Position numbers and translations under genes: made by a program. The notes beneath the pieces are model-generated. The model saw only the letters and a list, made by a program, of their open reading frames with translations, was not told where the DNA came from and made no database searches. Of a stretch of DNA of 64,000 nt, positions 20,305 to 30,300 are shown one piece after another. Numbering within the stretch: position 1 is the stretch's first letter; every line of letters starts with the position of its first letter. The DNA is from Diplonema japonicum (Eukaryota > Euglenozoa > Diplonemea > Diplonemida > Diplonemidae): positions 223,501 through 287,500 of the forward strand of contig OZ025702.1 of assembly GCA_964019335.1 (NCBI GenBank), given 5' to 3'.

Positions 20305-23007
20305 ATGGATGCCACTGAGCGGTTGAACAACTTCCTTGCGGGAGAGGCGACGTGCTTGATTAATGCTTTCGATAAAATGCAGTCGCAGGAGGAGGAAAAC
20401 TTTGTTTTCTCCTGCGGGAAACTCCAGCAAGAAGCGATAGGAGTACCCGCAAGGATGAAATTCAACGAGAGGCGGAAACAATCTTTGAAAGAAGGGGTCA
20501 ACCTGACAAAAGAGGAAGAAGAGTTCGTGGCGGAAGGGAAGGGAAAGCTCCCCGTAGGGTCGAAGAAAATACTACACGGGGAAAAGCCTCCCGAGGAACC
20601 GCAGCAAAACCGTGTTCCGCTGTGGCAGCGCACGATGGTGGACAAACGTGTTGCAAACATCGTGAAGGAAGAAAACACAAAACTCATCAAACGCATAAAT
20701 GCGAAGGAGGAGAACGTGTGTCTAACTCCCTGCGGGGAATGCAACGTGGAAGCTTTTGTACCAAAACCACCTCCTGCAAAAGTAGAAGGAGAGAAGCCCC
20801 CTTGCGACAACAGACAACAAATTCTGAAACTCAACCAACAGGCATCACGGGAGATCCGTCTCTTAGTCCGCAAGCTTGCCATTGAAGCCAACGACACACA
20901 CCCCGCTTCTGAGGGACTCGCCCCTCTTATCTCCGCTGTTTCTAAAAAAATCACTTCGAAGGTGGAATCCCTTCCAACACGGCATGAGGATTCCCTTGGG
21001 TTCCTTCTCAACGACGGCCACGCCCTCCCCGTCCTGGGATACCTCCCCATTCTGTCACGCTCGGGCAAACCGCTTAAAAAACCCCTCAAGGCCGCACGAG
21101 GGGTCGTCGTCAATGTCTATGTTGACAAGAAATACCTCGGATCGTACCGGCCGTGCCTTAGAGTCATGCGGTACTACATTCTTTGCCACAGCGTGTACTC
21201 CTTGGTCAAGGTGAAGCGTCTACCTAGCAAGATGACAGCAGAGGTATCGCGGCCGTTGCCTTTCACAGGCGAATACCAATTGGAAGACCTGTTGGCAGCC
21301 ACAATGCCGCTCATCAAAAGGGAAGTGTTGCAAAGCCTGTTTGTGTCTAGTAAAATCCGCACCTCAGGAATGCAGATTTACGAACACGTGGCCGCGGTCT
21401 CTGAGACGCCTTCCCCGCATGTCAATGACGTGATGCAGCTCCTTTTGAACCTGCAGACAGTCATCATGCCTTGCTACGACATGGCGCATAATATCGATAC
21501 TGCCAAAGAAGATGTCAAGAGGATGACTCCTTGTGAATCGGTAGTGGAATGGGAACCCTTCTTTCGGTCTTTGTTTGAGTACGCGCTGATTGTGCACTCC
21601 CGTGCGCTGCCTCCCACCGAGGAGACCATCAACGACTTCTTCGTGGCCGTGTTGGAGTGGGTCGGAAAAGGATCTGAGAAGAAGTACACCGACATAATAG
21701 AGAACACACGCGTAGCAAAACTGAAAGCCTTCAAAGACAAGATGATGACCACCGATAGCAACGAAGCCTTCACCTCGTCAGGGTACCCGCCGCCACAAAA
21801 GCACAAGCCCAACAAGTTCGGCTATGGCAAGGTGGGTCTGTTCCTGCGAACATTAGGATCCGATCTCACAACAATGCTGCTCAACCAGTGGGACTTCACA
21901 AAGCTAACAGACGCCGATTTCGAGCACCCCCAACAAGAAGAAGGCGAGGACGGCCAAGAAGAAGACGACGAAGACGAGTGGCAAGAAAAGGACAACCTCG
22001 ACGGGCTGCTAGAACATCTTGCTGAGGAGTCCGATGCCAGCGAAGAGACCATGAAGGAGTGCAAGGTAACCTTCGAGAAGCGATACGAGGGCCAGTACTT
22101 ACAACAGCTTCTAAGGAGCGTGCAGGATGCTGAAGCGGACTCCGAACCTGAAACTACTTTAACGCTGGAGTCCAGTCTGAAGGAACCACCACGCGTCTCT
22201 CAGCCCCCACATGTCAATGAAGCACGTATCAAAGTACGAGCGAAGGATCTTCTAGAAGAAGCAGCACGGCGGAAAAAACTTCGCAGTGCCCCCGTGCGAC
22301 CCGCACCGCAGCCACCGAAGTACCGGGTGTCTTCTGCGCTAGGGTCGCATTTGAAATCCATCAAGCCGACAAATTTCAGAATAACACCGAAGATACCATC
22401 ATCACCGTTCAAAAACGCGCTGAAGACAGCGTCTGTCCTTGAGGCACAGATTAAATCCCTGCGCAGGAGTGAGGGGGTGACGTACAGAAACGTGGAAGAA
22501 ATGGAAAATGTGGTGTGTGATGAAGTACTCGACATGCAGTTGGATGGAAGGAGCCGCGAGGCACTCGAGCTTCAAACCGCCTTTCGAAGTCTTAAAGCCT
22601 TACCATTAAGGTACATTCAAGCAGTCGAAGAAGGGATGAGAAGGACGGCGGTGAGGGGACAACGGAGGCGTCCCCAGACAGGGAAACCTCGTATCATGTT
22701 GCTGCCCGATGTGCGAGAGTACGAGACACCACGGGCGGGCAAGTACAGAGCACCGACAGCGAGAATCAGCAGCGATGACGGGAGGCTGGAGCGGGCTGTT
22801 ATGGCTGTGTCAGGGAACAATAACGAGACACCGAAATCGTACCAGAAAATGCTCACTGTTATCGAGAACCTCCCCCCTGAAAAGCTAGAACGGCAGAACA
22901 GCGGGTACTCCGTTCTGCGGGAGAGACTCGTTTCCGTCAAAGCAGTCCGGCGTGCTTCTGTAGTGGCGTCCTTGTGTTCCGTAACCTTGGTTTCTATAGT
23001 ACACTGA
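20305..23007 (+). CDS. Unknown 900-aa protein
   Basis: Single exon; ATG 20305 lies 7 nt after a CTTTCAAAG acceptor-like tract. The N-terminal 200 residues are charged and helical. Residues about 200-560 look globular, with hydrophobic helices (LLAATMPLIKREVLQSLFVS, VNDVMQLLLNLQTVIMP, FVAVLEWVGKG). An acidic stretch follows (about 535-560, QQEEGEDGQEEDDEDEW). The last 250 residues are basic and rich in Arg/Pro. There is no transmembrane segment, signal peptide or known motif. It could be a cytoskeletal or basal-body protein given its neighbours, but that is speculation. The downstream gap of 112 bp holds a TTTAT tract and a GGCAG acceptor. Confidence 0.75.
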   Translation: MDATERLNNFLAGEATCLINAFDKMQSQEEENFVFSCGKLQQEAIGVPARMKFNERRKQSLKEGVNLTKEEEEFVAEGKGKLPVGSKKILHGEKPPEEPQQNRVPLWQRTMVDKRVANIVKEENTKLIKRINAKEENVCLTPCGECNVEAFVPKPPPAKVEGEKPPCDNRQQILKLNQQASREIRLLVRKLAIEANDTHPASEGLAPLISAVSKKITSKVESLPTRHEDSLGFLLNDGHALPVLGYLPILSRSGKPLKKPLKAARGVVVNVYVDKKYLGSYRPCLRVMRYYILCHSVYSLVKVKRLPSKMTAEVSRPLPFTGEYQLEDLLAATMPLIKREVLQSLFVSSKIRTSGMQIYEHVAAVSETPSPHVNDVMQLLLNLQTVIMPCYDMAHNIDTAKEDVKRMTPCESVVEWEPFFRSLFEYALIVHSRALPPTEETINDFFVAVLEWVGKGSEKKYTDIIENTRVAKLKAFKDKMMTTDSNEAFTSSGYPPPQKHKPNKFGYGKVGLFLRTLGSDLTTMLLNQWDFTKLTDADFEHPQQEEGEDGQEEDDEDEWQEKDNLDGLLEHLAEESDASEETMKECKVTFEKRYEGQYLQQLLRSVQDAEADSEPETTLTLESSLKEPPRVSQPPHVNEARIKVRAKDLLEEAARRKKLRSAPVRPAPQPPKYRVSSALGSHLKSIKPTNFRITPKIPSSPFKNALKTASVLEAQIKSLRRSEGVTYRNVEEMENVVCDEVLDMQLDGRSREALELQTAFRSLKALPLRYIQAVEEGMRRTAVRGQRRRPQTGKPRIMLLPDVREYETPRAGKYRAPTARISSDDGRLERAVMAVSGNNNETPKSYQKMLTVIENLPPEKLERQNSGYSVLRERLVSVKAVRRASVVASLCSVTLVSIVH

Positions 23008-23105
23008 TGACACTTCTATCGAAGATGTCAGTTTTTTATTTTATTTATTTATTTATTTTTTTTTTTTTGTCGTTGCTCGCGATACCTGTTGGCAGGCCAA
23101 GCAAT

Positions 23106-23144
23106 ATGCTTTACACGAAATGGCCGACTTTTCAACCTTGGTGA
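23106..23144 (+). promoter_or_regulatory. Upstream ORF overlapping the CEP44-like start
   Basis: The ATG at 23106 begins a 12-codon frame ending in TGA at 23142-23144 and spans the main ATG at 23120 in another frame. It lies downstream of the probable acceptor TTGGCAG (ends about 23096). Confidence 0.45.
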
Positions 23145-23671
23145 CCTTTCTAAAGGAACTTCGGTACTTTGCTTCGTGCGGCAGTGAAGACTGTCCTTAC
23201 CAGTGGGACCCTTGTGGGGTTCGAGCAGGGGGGTTCAGTGCGTTTCGAAAGATTTTATGTTATGTGTTGCATTGTTATGATAGAAGGTTGGCTTTCGAGT
23301 TTCGGAAGGATTTCGGTTTGAACTGCAGCGATCTTGAGTTTGTTGCGGGGCTTAAGAAGGTCGTTCTGCCCTTGGTGGACCCGGAGCCTTTGCTGTATTG
23401 TGGGTTCCCTGCGAGGGAGAAAATAAGGATAGTCATCGAGACGTGTAAAGAGATTCTTGAGTTGCTGCACCGGTTGCCTTTCCCTCCGGGGGCTTTTGAC
23501 TTTAACCTGCACCTGACAAGAGTCAACCTCAAATTCATTAAACTCTGCAGGGCACGGGAACCAATGCCCCTGCACGACATTTTACCCCAGCCGTTAAAAC
23601 AACCGTATGCTGTGGCTTTAGCGAGCGGCATAGATCTTGCTGTTCTGGAGAAATACAGCGCAAAAAGATAA
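23120..23671 (+). CDS. CEP44-domain-like protein
   Basis: 183 aa, single exon. The first 125 residues follow the pattern of the CEP44 domain of centriolar/spindle protein CEP44: a leading helix (LVTFLKELRYF), a GFSAFRKILCYVLHCYDRRLA block, a hydrophobic run after DLEFV, and a helix with FPAREKIRIVIETCKEIL. CEP44 binds microtubules at the proximal centriole and helps basal-body to centrosome conversion; flagellates retain it. Two Cys near the N-terminus (SEDCPYQWDPCG) are unusual. The protein is shorter than animal CEP44, with almost nothing after the domain. The assignment rests on pattern similarity; an unrelated helical protein remains possible. Confidence 0.5.
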   Translation: MADFSTLVTFLKELRYFASCGSEDCPYQWDPCGVRAGGFSAFRKILCYVLHCYDRRLAFEFRKDFGLNCSDLEFVAGLKKVVLPLVDPEPLLYCGFPAREKIRIVIETCKEILELLHRLPFPPGAFDFNLHLTRVNLKFIKLCRAREPMPLHDILPQPLKQPYAVALASGIDLAVLEKYSAKR

Positions 23672-23742
23672 CGGTCCTCTCTCTCTTTTTCTCTCTTTTT
23701 TTTTTTTTTCCCGCCACTATTTTTTTTTCTCTACCGTATGCT

Positions 23743-23775
<33 letters not shown>

Positions 23776-23836
23776 CTTCCACTGGTTGAAAATTTTTGAA
23801 AAGAGTGGGGGGGAGAAAAAAGAAAAAAGAAAAAAA

Positions 23837-24037
23837 ATGACTATTGGCATCAACGTCTCTCAGTTCTGGTTTGGGTGCGTCTCTCCAATGCTGCCCATTA
23901 TGTACTACTTGACTATGGTGAGGCCCTCGGTCCCTTATGCGCGGGCGAGGTTGAGCCTTCCCCTTCCTCCTCTTTACAAGCAGGCATTGTTCGTCCTTTC
24001 GTTTGCGTCAATAATGTTGAAACGTGAGGTGTGTTAA
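23837..24037 (+). CDS. Possible small membrane protein
   Basis: 66 codons after an A-rich leader and a long T run (23742-23773). It has two hydrophobic segments (FGCVSPMLPIMYYLTM and ALFVLSFASIML). Between them lies a stretch beginning GTGAGG and ending TTTACAAG (about 63 nt, a multiple of three) that could be a cis-intron, leaving a hairpin-like protein of about 45 residues. No homologue is recognised. It may equally be a chance frame in the spacer. Confidence 0.35.
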   Translation: MTIGINVSQFWFGCVSPMLPIMYYLTMVRPSVPYARARLSLPLPPLYKQALFVLSFASIMLKREVC

Positions 24038-24590
24038 GAAACAAGGGTGGGGGGGGGGGGGGGGGGGGGGGATTACACTTACACAGGGCGATTTTGGTTT
24101 CATCCATCCTTCGCTCAAGGTGGACAGGGAGGAAGAATAGGATGAAGTGATAGTAGAGAGGAAAAAAAAAAAAAAGAAAAAAAAAAGACCCTCCCTTTCC
24201 CCTTCCCATCAGTTATGTTAATACGGAAAAAAAAAAGGAAAAAAAAAAAAAAAAAGAGTGGGTGGGTGGGTTTAAATTAAGCACAATAAAACGGCTCATA
24301 TCTCTTAAACGGGGGGGTTTTTTTTTTTTGCACCTGCTCGGGGAACGCTGAAAATTTGCTGTTTTTTCAAAACAAATACTACTAATGATTGAAAGGGTTC
24401 TTGTACCCTGAATTATGTATACTCTCCCCCCCCTCCCAAAAAAAGAAAATACTACCACGGCCTTTTTTTTTTGAATAGTGTTTTTTTTAGGGGGTGTATT
24501 AGTGTTTTTTTTTCCCTTCTTTTTATTTTCACCCCCCCCCCCCCCCCCGGTCAATCGGCACAACCCAACACACAAAGGAGGGGTAAAAGG
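24038..24590. other. Homopolymer-rich spacer
   Basis: Contains a G run at about 24048-24070, several A runs, and a T tract followed by a C run at about 24532-24548 just before the next gene. No gene is seen. Confidence 0.6.
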
Positions 24591-25408
24591 ATGGTGTCCA
24601 TACCCACCTGCAAGGATGTGTCTGACGAACATCTAGACACCATTGGGAATTACTTTGCAATGTTTCTAAAGCGGTTGGTAGTGGTGGCCTGCATAATAGC
24701 GATAATAGGTTTTTTGGGGTGCATTGCGACCACCGTGTCCCCCCCTGCAGGGAGCGCAGCGAAGCTCGACGTCTCCCCAGTGGACGTAGAAAGCAAGCTG
24801 GTCCCGGTGGAGAAGGCCCCTTCGACAGCACCCCAGGAAAACGCAGTGTGGGTCACCTCCTTCACAGACGTTGATGTCAAAACCCACCGATGCAGGGAAA
24901 TGTCAACAGGGATCCAAGCCAGGTGTGTGCATACTGACACCGGCCTCAGCGTTTCCATAATCCCAACTTCAGGGAAGTGGTTGACCTGGCAATGTGAAGC
25001 ATGCGACTGTAGAGGATGCCCTGATGACGCACCGTGCAACGGGACCAAAGTAGCACCTTCATGTTTCTGCCAAGAAGGTTGTATTTGCAATGAACAAGAC
25101 CCAGGCGTGGTCATACGGGTCTGCACGCAGACACTGGATGGTTCCTACACCGACTACCCACCTAAGGACACTGCGCTCACCACTGAGTACCAGCTGTTCG
25201 CCACGCTGACCAACATGGGGTACCTGTTCTTCCTTGTCTTGATATTTGTGGCGGAGCTTGAAATGAGCAAGTTTGCTGCTGCTGCAAAACTTATCACATT
25301 CTGGCCTGTCCGGGCGTCGTTGCAGCTCTTTCTTGGGGTGCAGTTGGTGAACACAACTACCACACAAGCCACGTCAGGGTATGTTTTGTGGGGAAAGGGT
25401 GGGGGGGA

Positions 25409-25443
<35 letters not shown>

Positions 25444-25720
25444 CCCCCAATCCTACAGCCACAACAATGACGTAGTTCACAATATTTCCCTTGTTGGAGG
25501 TTGGTTTCTTGTGTTTAGCGGTCTGGCGCACCTTATTTTTTACGGTATCTATGTGCGGCCCATACGCCCAGCGAAGGTGTGAAAAAAAAAGAAGAAAAAA
25601 AAAAAAAGAAAATCACAGTTTTGCGGAATTTTATGCATTGTGATTCTACTCATTATCGTTCCTATCGGGGCTGCCATTGGTACTACTGCTAGCAAGGATG
25701 GTGGAGGAAGTGATGACTGA
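24591..25720 (+). CDS. Cysteine-rich four-span membrane protein (3 exons)
   Basis: Exons 24591-25378, 25459-25576 and 25619-25720 give 335 aa. The introns are 80 nt (GTATGT ... CCTACAG) and 42 nt (GTGTGA, A run, ATCACAG); without splicing the frame ends in a Lys/Glu tract. Segment 1 (LKRLVVVACIIAIIGFLGCIA) anchors a large extracytoplasmic loop holding about 13 Cys, including a dense cluster (CEACDCRGCPDDAPC ... CFCQEGCICN), probably disulphide-bonded. Further spans are MGYLFFLVLIFVAEL, GGWFLVFSGLAHLIFYGIYV and exon 3 FCGILCIVILLIIVPIG, with a short GGGSDD tail. The layout resembles tetraspan proteins in general, but no CCG tetraspanin motif is present. Function unknown. Confidence 0.7.
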
Positions 25721-26296
25721 AAAGGCAGGCTTTTTTTTTTTTTTATTTCCTTCGATCTCAGTCTTTTGTTGTATCAGTTTAGAAGGATTGTGAGTGAGGT
25801 GAGTGAATGGGGTATTTTTTTATTTTTTATTTTTTTTCTTCTTTTTCGTTTCTTGAAATCTCAATTTTTATTTTATGAGAAAACTTTCGGGGAAGGGGGG
25901 TAAAAAACAAAATAAAAAAAAAACCGAATAAACAAGTATAGGACAGAATGTCCTTCAGGAAGGGGGGAAGAAAATATTTATAAAAAAAAAAGAGAGGGGA
26001 GGGGGTCGTGCCCTTGCCCTGTTTCTCCTCTGCTCGTCCTTTTCGAAAAAAAAAAGTATTTGAAATAAGTTTCCAACTCTTTCTTCTCTTATGTGATTCA
26101 CTCTCACCCCCCCCCCCCCCCCCCCCTGCCCTACCCCGCTTTTTTCTTTCTTCTTTTCTTTGTTCTCTGTCCCCGCCCCTTTCCTACGTACTTTTTTTTC
26201 TCTTTTTTTTTTCTTTCCGCACATCAACAAAGAACATTTAAGAAGGGAGAATAATATAAAAAAAAGAAGAAAACAAAAACAAAAAAAAAAAAAAAA
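25721..26296. other. Spacer with T, A and C runs
   Basis: T-rich tract at 25731-25850, C run at about 26107-26126, then a CTTT tract and an A-rich leader directly in front of the next ATG. No gene is seen. Confidence 0.6.
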
Positions 26297-28027
26297 ATGG
26301 CTGAAGAAGAGCGAAGAACGCTGTTGCTGCCAAAGGGTGTGAAGCACAGCAACTGCCCGTATTGTGCTAAACCGGAAGGGTTTGTAACGCAAGGTGTACA
26401 GGCAAAGAAGATCACACCGGAAGCGTTCCTTGACCTGCTGAACAACGGGTGGAGGAGGTTTGGGGACTACCTGTGGGTGCAAGAAGAAGGGATCTGCTGC
26501 AGGCAATACCCGATCCGTGTCAACGTTCACTCCGCAATCATGAACAAGGACAAGACAAAGGTCTGGAAGGCAATCGAAAGATTCTGCAGAAAGGGCGAGG
26601 TGAAGGCTGCTGCAACGGTGAAAAAAGGTCCTCAAGCCAAACCCCAACGCAGACCTTCAAGGGCCAAAGATCACCATCACCACGTCCACCAACCGAGAAC
26701 CTGTCCCAAAGGTCATGAAATGCAAATGATACCCGTTTCAGGCTCATCCAGGCTCGGTTTCCAAGACAAATGCTCTCTTTGCATGCAACCAGGTGTTTTG
26801 TGCGATCCAAAGGGACACTTCATGCACTGTGGGGAGTGTAAACTGTCAACCCATTCTGATGAACGGTGTTCTTGGCAGAAGCATCCTCGCTGCCCAGCTG
26901 GGCATGAAATGAAACGTATCTCAGAGGCTTCAAAAGAGGTCTGCGACGTGTGTCTGGACAACACAGTACCCAGCTCCGTGAGGTACAGTTGCCATGTTTG
27001 CAGGATCACCACACACGAGACGTGCAGATGGCCAAGAGTTCCACCGTGTCACTCATGCGGGGTTTCCATGCAGTATTTCAGGTCGCAAACCGTTCCTGAA
27101 GGGTACAAGTCGGCACACTGCGATGTTTGCAGCGAAAAAGACATCCAGAAAGGCCCCAAGGGATACTACCATTGTGGGTCTTGCTTGACCGATAGACACA
27201 GGGACGGGTGCAAATTCAAAAATTTCTCAACGCACATCATCGGTTCGATTACAGAAGGAATGGTTTGGAGGTACGAAGGGACAAACACGATGGAGGTCAG
27301 AGTGGTGAAACCAACTGTGACAGACGCGAAATTCGACCTTTTCCTGAAGTACCAACGCGAGGTGCACGGGGAAACAGAAGGGAAGCTCTCTGTTCTGACG
27401 ATCGGGGACGATGACGCCGGACAGTCCGACCGCGACTTGTTCAAAAAGTACTTGGTGGACTCTCCTGTAGTGGATGGGACCTACCACTTCGAGTACTTTA
27501 TAAACGACAAGCTCTTTATGGTCACTGTGGCCGACATCCTTCCCGATTGCATCAATTCCGTGTACTGCTTTTATGATCCTGATGTGAAGAAGCTGGGAAT
27601 GACCCCAGGAAAATTTTCGGTTCTGTTCGAAATGGAGTGGATGAAGAAGCAGCACAGCCTGCAGACCTTCAACTATTACTATCTTGGGATGTACTTCGAC
27701 CATCCTAAGATGACGTACAAGGCTGACTACAAGCCGAGCGAGATCTTAACCAGCGAAGGAGTTTGGAAGAATCTCGAGGATGTCAATTTTGGCGAACCGC
27801 GCAAAGCACAACGTTCATGGGTTCCCAGCGTCCTCGTTTTGGTCTTGGCAACCGCGCTGGTGGCGTCGCCTTCATACCAGCGCATCCTGGTTTTTTCAGG
27901 TCTTTCCCTTGGGTTCCTCTACCTTGAAACCCAGTTGAATCCCAGCGCATATCCTGCGAACTCGCAGGCTTCCCTGACCCATAAACTTGGAAAAGTTGCC
28001 AGCACCGTTGATTTCGTCGATCCTTGA
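26297..28027 (+). CDS. ATE1: Arginyl-tRNA-protein transferase with zinc-finger insertion and membrane tail
   Basis: 576 aa, single exon; human ATE1 is about 518 aa. ATE1 transfers Arg from Arg-tRNA to N-terminal Asp/Glu/oxidised Cys, creating an N-degron. The N-domain (about residues 15-100) has NCPYC, GWRRFGDYLW and ICCRQYPIR, so the four Cys reported to bind an Fe-S cluster are kept (20, 23, 67, 68). The C-domain (about 340-495) has YHFEYFINDKLF, VADILPDCINSVYCFYDPD, NYYYLGMYFDHPKMTYKADY and KPSEIL, all family hallmarks. Between them (about 125-310) sits an insertion with repeated CxxC and His pairs (CPKGHEM, CSLCM, CGECKLSTH, CPAGHEM, CDVCL, CHVCRITTH, CHSCG, CDVC, CGSC), like tandem C1/DC1-type fingers. 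After the catalytic part, VPSVLVLVLATALVA and a second hydrophobic stretch (RILVFSGLSLGFLYL) suggest a membrane hairpin. Neither addition is standard. Confidence 0.88.
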   Translation: MAEEERRTLLLPKGVKHSNCPYCAKPEGFVTQGVQAKKITPEAFLDLLNNGWRRFGDYLWVQEEGICCRQYPIRVNVHSAIMNKDKTKVWKAIERFCRKGEVKAAATVKKGPQAKPQRRPSRAKDHHHHVHQPRTCPKGHEMQMIPVSGSSRLGFQDKCSLCMQPGVLCDPKGHFMHCGECKLSTHSDERCSWQKHPRCPAGHEMKRISEASKEVCDVCLDNTVPSSVRYSCHVCRITTHETCRWPRVPPCHSCGVSMQYFRSQTVPEGYKSAHCDVCSEKDIQKGPKGYYHCGSCLTDRHRDGCKFKNFSTHIIGSITEGMVWRYEGTNTMEVRVVKPTVTDAKFDLFLKYQREVHGETEGKLSVLTIGDDDAGQSDRDLFKKYLVDSPVVDGTYHFEYFINDKLFMVTVADILPDCINSVYCFYDPDVKKLGMTPGKFSVLFEMEWMKKQHSLQTFNYYYLGMYFDHPKMTYKADYKPSEILTSEGVWKNLEDVNFGEPRKAQRSWVPSVLVLVLATALVASPSYQRILVFSGLSLGFLYLETQLNPSAYPANSQASLTHKLGKVASTVDFVDP

Positions 28028-28176
28028 TTTTTTCCCTTTTTTTTTTTTTTTTTTTGTATTCTAGTTCTGTTTTTTTTCGTGTTCCTCTTTTTTCACTCCT
28101 TGCAAACTGCTACCCTTTGTTTCCCCTCTAAATTCTTTGTGTTTTACAGCAATTTTTCGTACTTATAATATTATGG
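28028..28176. other. Short spacer after ATE1
   Basis: T runs directly after the stop codon, then unique AT-rich sequence up to the foldback element. Confidence 0.5.
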
Positions 28177-28900
28177 GAAAAACACTGTTCACGGTAAGCA
28201 AATAACTTTTTTCCACCGTTCCCTTAAACCTAAAAAATTCTTTCCACCAAGTACGGTAACCTACAACTCGTTTTCAACTTTTTTCCACCAAGTACGGTAA
28301 CCACAACTTTTTTTCCACCGTTACTGTAACCACCAAGTTTTTCCCTTATGCAACTACAAACTTTTTTCCCACCAAACACGGTAACCTGTATCATTTTTAT
28401 GCCTGATTAGGGTTTGGGAAAGAACTTTGAGGAGTGACTGGACTGAACCCAACCAGTGAGAAATGCAGGTTGCAGCATTATGCCCAACCTCCAGTTGCTG
28501 CACATGTTCTTCCCCTCCCTCTCACTCCTCTTCGCCAGCCTGCCTATTTGTGACTTTGTCACGATTGGTGGCCTGAGGCCATCCTTCACGTTTTCACAGG
28601 CAGAAGGGGGTGGACACAAAAAAAACTTCCAAAATTTCGAAAAACTAAAAATGAGAACAATAGGAAGGTTTCATGGGAGAGTGGAAAAAAAGTTCTGGGT
28701 TACCGCGTACTTGGTGGAAAAAAAGTTCCAACATACATGGTTTAGTGGAAATAAGATTAGGCTACCAGACAGTGGAAACTTTGTTTTAAAAAACTGTTTT
28801 GGTGGAAAAAAAAGTTATGATTACCATACTTGGTGGAAAAAAAGTTCCAAGTTACCGTGAATAGAGGTAAAAATTCTGCTTACCGTGAACGGTGTTTTTC
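28177..28900. mobile_element. Foldback element with inverted arrays of a short unit
   Basis: Terminal repeats of 24 bp (28177-28200 and, inverted, 28877-28900) match with one mismatch. The left arm carries about five tandem units of 25-40 bp built on TTTTTTCCACC...CGGTAAC (about 28208, 28240, 28279, 28307, 28361). The right arm carries five or six units in the opposite orientation, GGTGGAAAAAAAGTT...TTACC (about 28680-28860). The centre (about 28390-28670) is unique. This is the architecture of foldback (FB-like) transposable elements. No transposase is present. The right end is 31 bp upstream of tRNA-Asp. Confidence 0.8.
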
Positions 28901-28931
28901 TCTTATATTATATACCGAAATTATTTCATCA

Positions 28932-29003
28932 TCCTCGGTAGTATAGAGGTCAGTATATCCGCCTGTCACGCGGATGACCCGGGTTCAATTCCCGGCCGGG
29001 GAA
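28932..29003 (+). tRNA. tRNA-Asp (anticodon GTC)
   Basis: Canonical cloverleaf, close to other eukaryotic tRNA-Asp genes: acceptor 28932-28938 with 28996-29002 (one G-U), D-arm GGTAGTATAGAGGTCAGTA, anticodon arm around CTGTCAC giving GTC, and T-arm CCGGG-TTCAATT-CCCGG. CCA is not encoded. A T5 run follows directly as a polymerase III terminator. Confidence 0.96.
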
Positions 29004-29523
29004 TTTTTATCGTTCACTAAAAAATAGAGGGTTGCTTTTTCGATGTTTGCAAACCCAACAACCCCACAATCAAGCAATGCCTTCATCTCTCCTCTTTGTT
29101 CTTCTTTTCTTTCTCTTTCCTGTCCGCAATGCAGCTTGTGAGCACCGGAGGGAAAGAAAAAAAGAACGACACAAGAAGGCAACAATCGAAGACACTGCGG
29201 AAAATTTATTTTCTCCTTTCTCTTTCCCTTGCGTGCGGTTTTCATCCGCTGGAGATTATTATTATTTTTTTTTTTCCCCGGTGTGGCAATTGTTGGTTGA
29301 TTCACAAGGGCGGCAATAAGCTCCCTACAACCGATCCAACCGCCGGGTTTTAATAACGAAACGCACACATGGGAAGAAAGAAAAAAAAACGGGAAAAAAG
29401 AATGAAAAAAGATGGCAGCAAACGAGAGTAGAATCTTGTTTTCCCGGCGAGAGGTGCACCCCCTGTAATCAAGTAGACAGTGCTTTGTGCAGCGTGCCGC
29501 CAACACGGCTTCGTTTATCTCGT

Positions 29524-29559
<36 letters not shown>

Positions 29560-30043
29560 CCGCAGTTTACAATTATTGTTAGCTAAAAGAGCAGAGGTTG
29601 CATTGGGTACTTTTTCCAGGATCCCGATGCACAAATTAAATAAAGAAAAAAGAAAACCACGTAACACACAGCCGGCTCTATTATTGACCGATCGAAGAAT
29701 AACTCCTTCCCTCTCTCTTCTTAGGCAAAAGACTAGCGACCTCCCCCATTGCTCTTCTTTCACCTTGCCCCTTTCCCGCCCATTTTTTTCTTTTTCTTTT
29801 TTGACCGATCGAGGGGTGCTGCCTCTGTTTTTTTTTTCTTCTTTTTTTTCTTTTTTTTTTTCTACTCGAAAAAAGGTCTACCAACCTTCTTTTTATTTTT
29901 CAATCAAACGTTTTCGATGAATTCCCCTTGGCATTGGTACTCCTTTGGTAATGCTCAGTCTCCCACCGCTACAAACTATTTTCCTGACCGTTTAAAAAAT
30001 TGCATAAGTTGCCAAAACTACGGGAAAGATATCAAACCTTTAT
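29004..30043. other. Low-complexity spacer
   Basis: T-, A- and CT-rich sequence, including a T run at about 29525-29559. The motif TTGACCGATCGA occurs twice (about 29684 and 29801). No gene is recognised. Confidence 0.5.
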
Positions 30044-30300
30044 TTTAATTTTTTTATTTCACTCTTCGTCATTTTCTTCACTCACTAGGGGACTCATTAT
30101 TTAACGCGAAACGCCCTAGTTAAATAATGAGATTTTGGAGTCAAAATAGTGGCACTTCAGAGTGAAAAACTGGGTTCTCGCCGTTGGTGAAAAAAAAAAT
30201 GCACCCAACCCCTGTGCGTGAGTGACTCAAATGACGGAGAGTGTAAAACGACTTCCTTGCCAAATGAGTCATTATTTGTCGGCAATAAATAGCTATTTTT
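30044..30300 (-). repeat. Hairpin-type repeat, family A copy 3 (shortened, inverted)
   Basis: Reverse complement of family A: it begins TTATTTCACTCTTCGTCATTTTCTTCACTCACTAGGGG and ends with the complement of ATAGCTATTTATTGCCGACAAATAATGACTCATTTGG. The left stem-loop and the middle (the CCACGCAGGTCAGC to GGAATGG part) are deleted, leaving about 257 bp. Confidence 0.75.
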
